Source of the DNA: Acanthamoeba lenticulata
Lineage: Eukaryota > Discosea > Longamoebia > Acanthamoebidae
Reading direction: 5' to 3'
Assembly (NCBI GenBank): GCA_002179805.1
Contig: NAVB01000553.1
Span: 1 to 16,740 of the forward strand
DNA: 16,740 bases
In this document: one piece after another, positions 16,720 through 16,740 of the stretch
Layout: every line of letters starts with the position of its first letter
How positions within the stretch are numbered: the first letter of the stretch is position 1
Program-made: the position numbers and the translations under genes
The notes under the pieces: model-generated
The model's database searches: none
What the model saw: the letters and a program-made list of their open reading frames with translations, nothing else
What the model was told of the DNA's origin: nothing

Positions 16720-16740
16720 GTTCGTCCTTTTTGTTTTGTA

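Overview
The window looks like nuclear DNA of an amoebozoan, most likely Acanthamoeba castellanii or a close relative. Four things point there: GC-rich exons separated by AT-rich, very short introns (mostly 60-110 nt); a 5S rRNA gene that reads like the Acanthamoeba 5S as I recall it; a beta-thymosin motif very close to the Acanthamoeba actobindin repeat; and dense packing with intergenic gaps of about 100-500 bp. No prokaryotic, viral or mobile element was seen. Species assignment is inference from memory of these families, not from a database search.

Layout. (1) 113-352, +: last exon of an unrecognised gene that starts outside the window. (2) 486-1463, -: single-exon protein with a BAR-like helical N-terminus and WH2/beta-thymosin repeats, probably an actin-binding membrane-shaping protein. 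(3) 1960-2078, -: 5S rRNA with internal control region and T-run terminator. (4) 2178-3371, +: WRN-type DEDDy 3'-5' exonuclease without helicase. (5) 3512-5491, -: class II DAHP synthase (first step of the shikimate pathway), nine exons. (6) 5803-7289, -: proteasome subunit Rpn10/PSMD4, five exons. (7) 7534-9059, -: severin/fragmin-type three-domain gelsolin, seven exons. (8) 9363-11975, +: NOL10/Enp2, small-subunit ribosome biogenesis, six exons. (9) 12072-13209, +: BCAS2/SPF27, a Prp19/NTC splicing-complex subunit, five exons. (10) 13425 to beyond the right edge, +: an RFX-family protein in which the RFX dimerisation region is clear but no RFX DNA-binding winged helix is visible.

The genes are mostly unrelated housekeeping functions and do not form a pathway cluster. 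Two (severin and the BAR/WH2 protein) act on actin; two (NOL10 and BCAS2) act on RNA processing and sit in tandem only 96 bp apart. Severin and NOL10 share a 303-bp divergent promoter region, and the 5S gene sits head-to-head with the exonuclease gene.

The most striking signal is in the introns. Across the 35 introns whose boundaries I could place by reading frame and protein homology, the 5' splice site is not the usual GTRAGT but GTNCG: C at intron position +4 in 33 of 35 and G at +5 in 27 of 35. Three introns start with GC instead of GT, and all three start GCACG, i.e. they fit the same altered pattern. Three further introns are multiples of three without a stop, so retention would keep the protein open; one splits a ubiquitin-interacting motif of Rpn10. 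These counts were made by hand.
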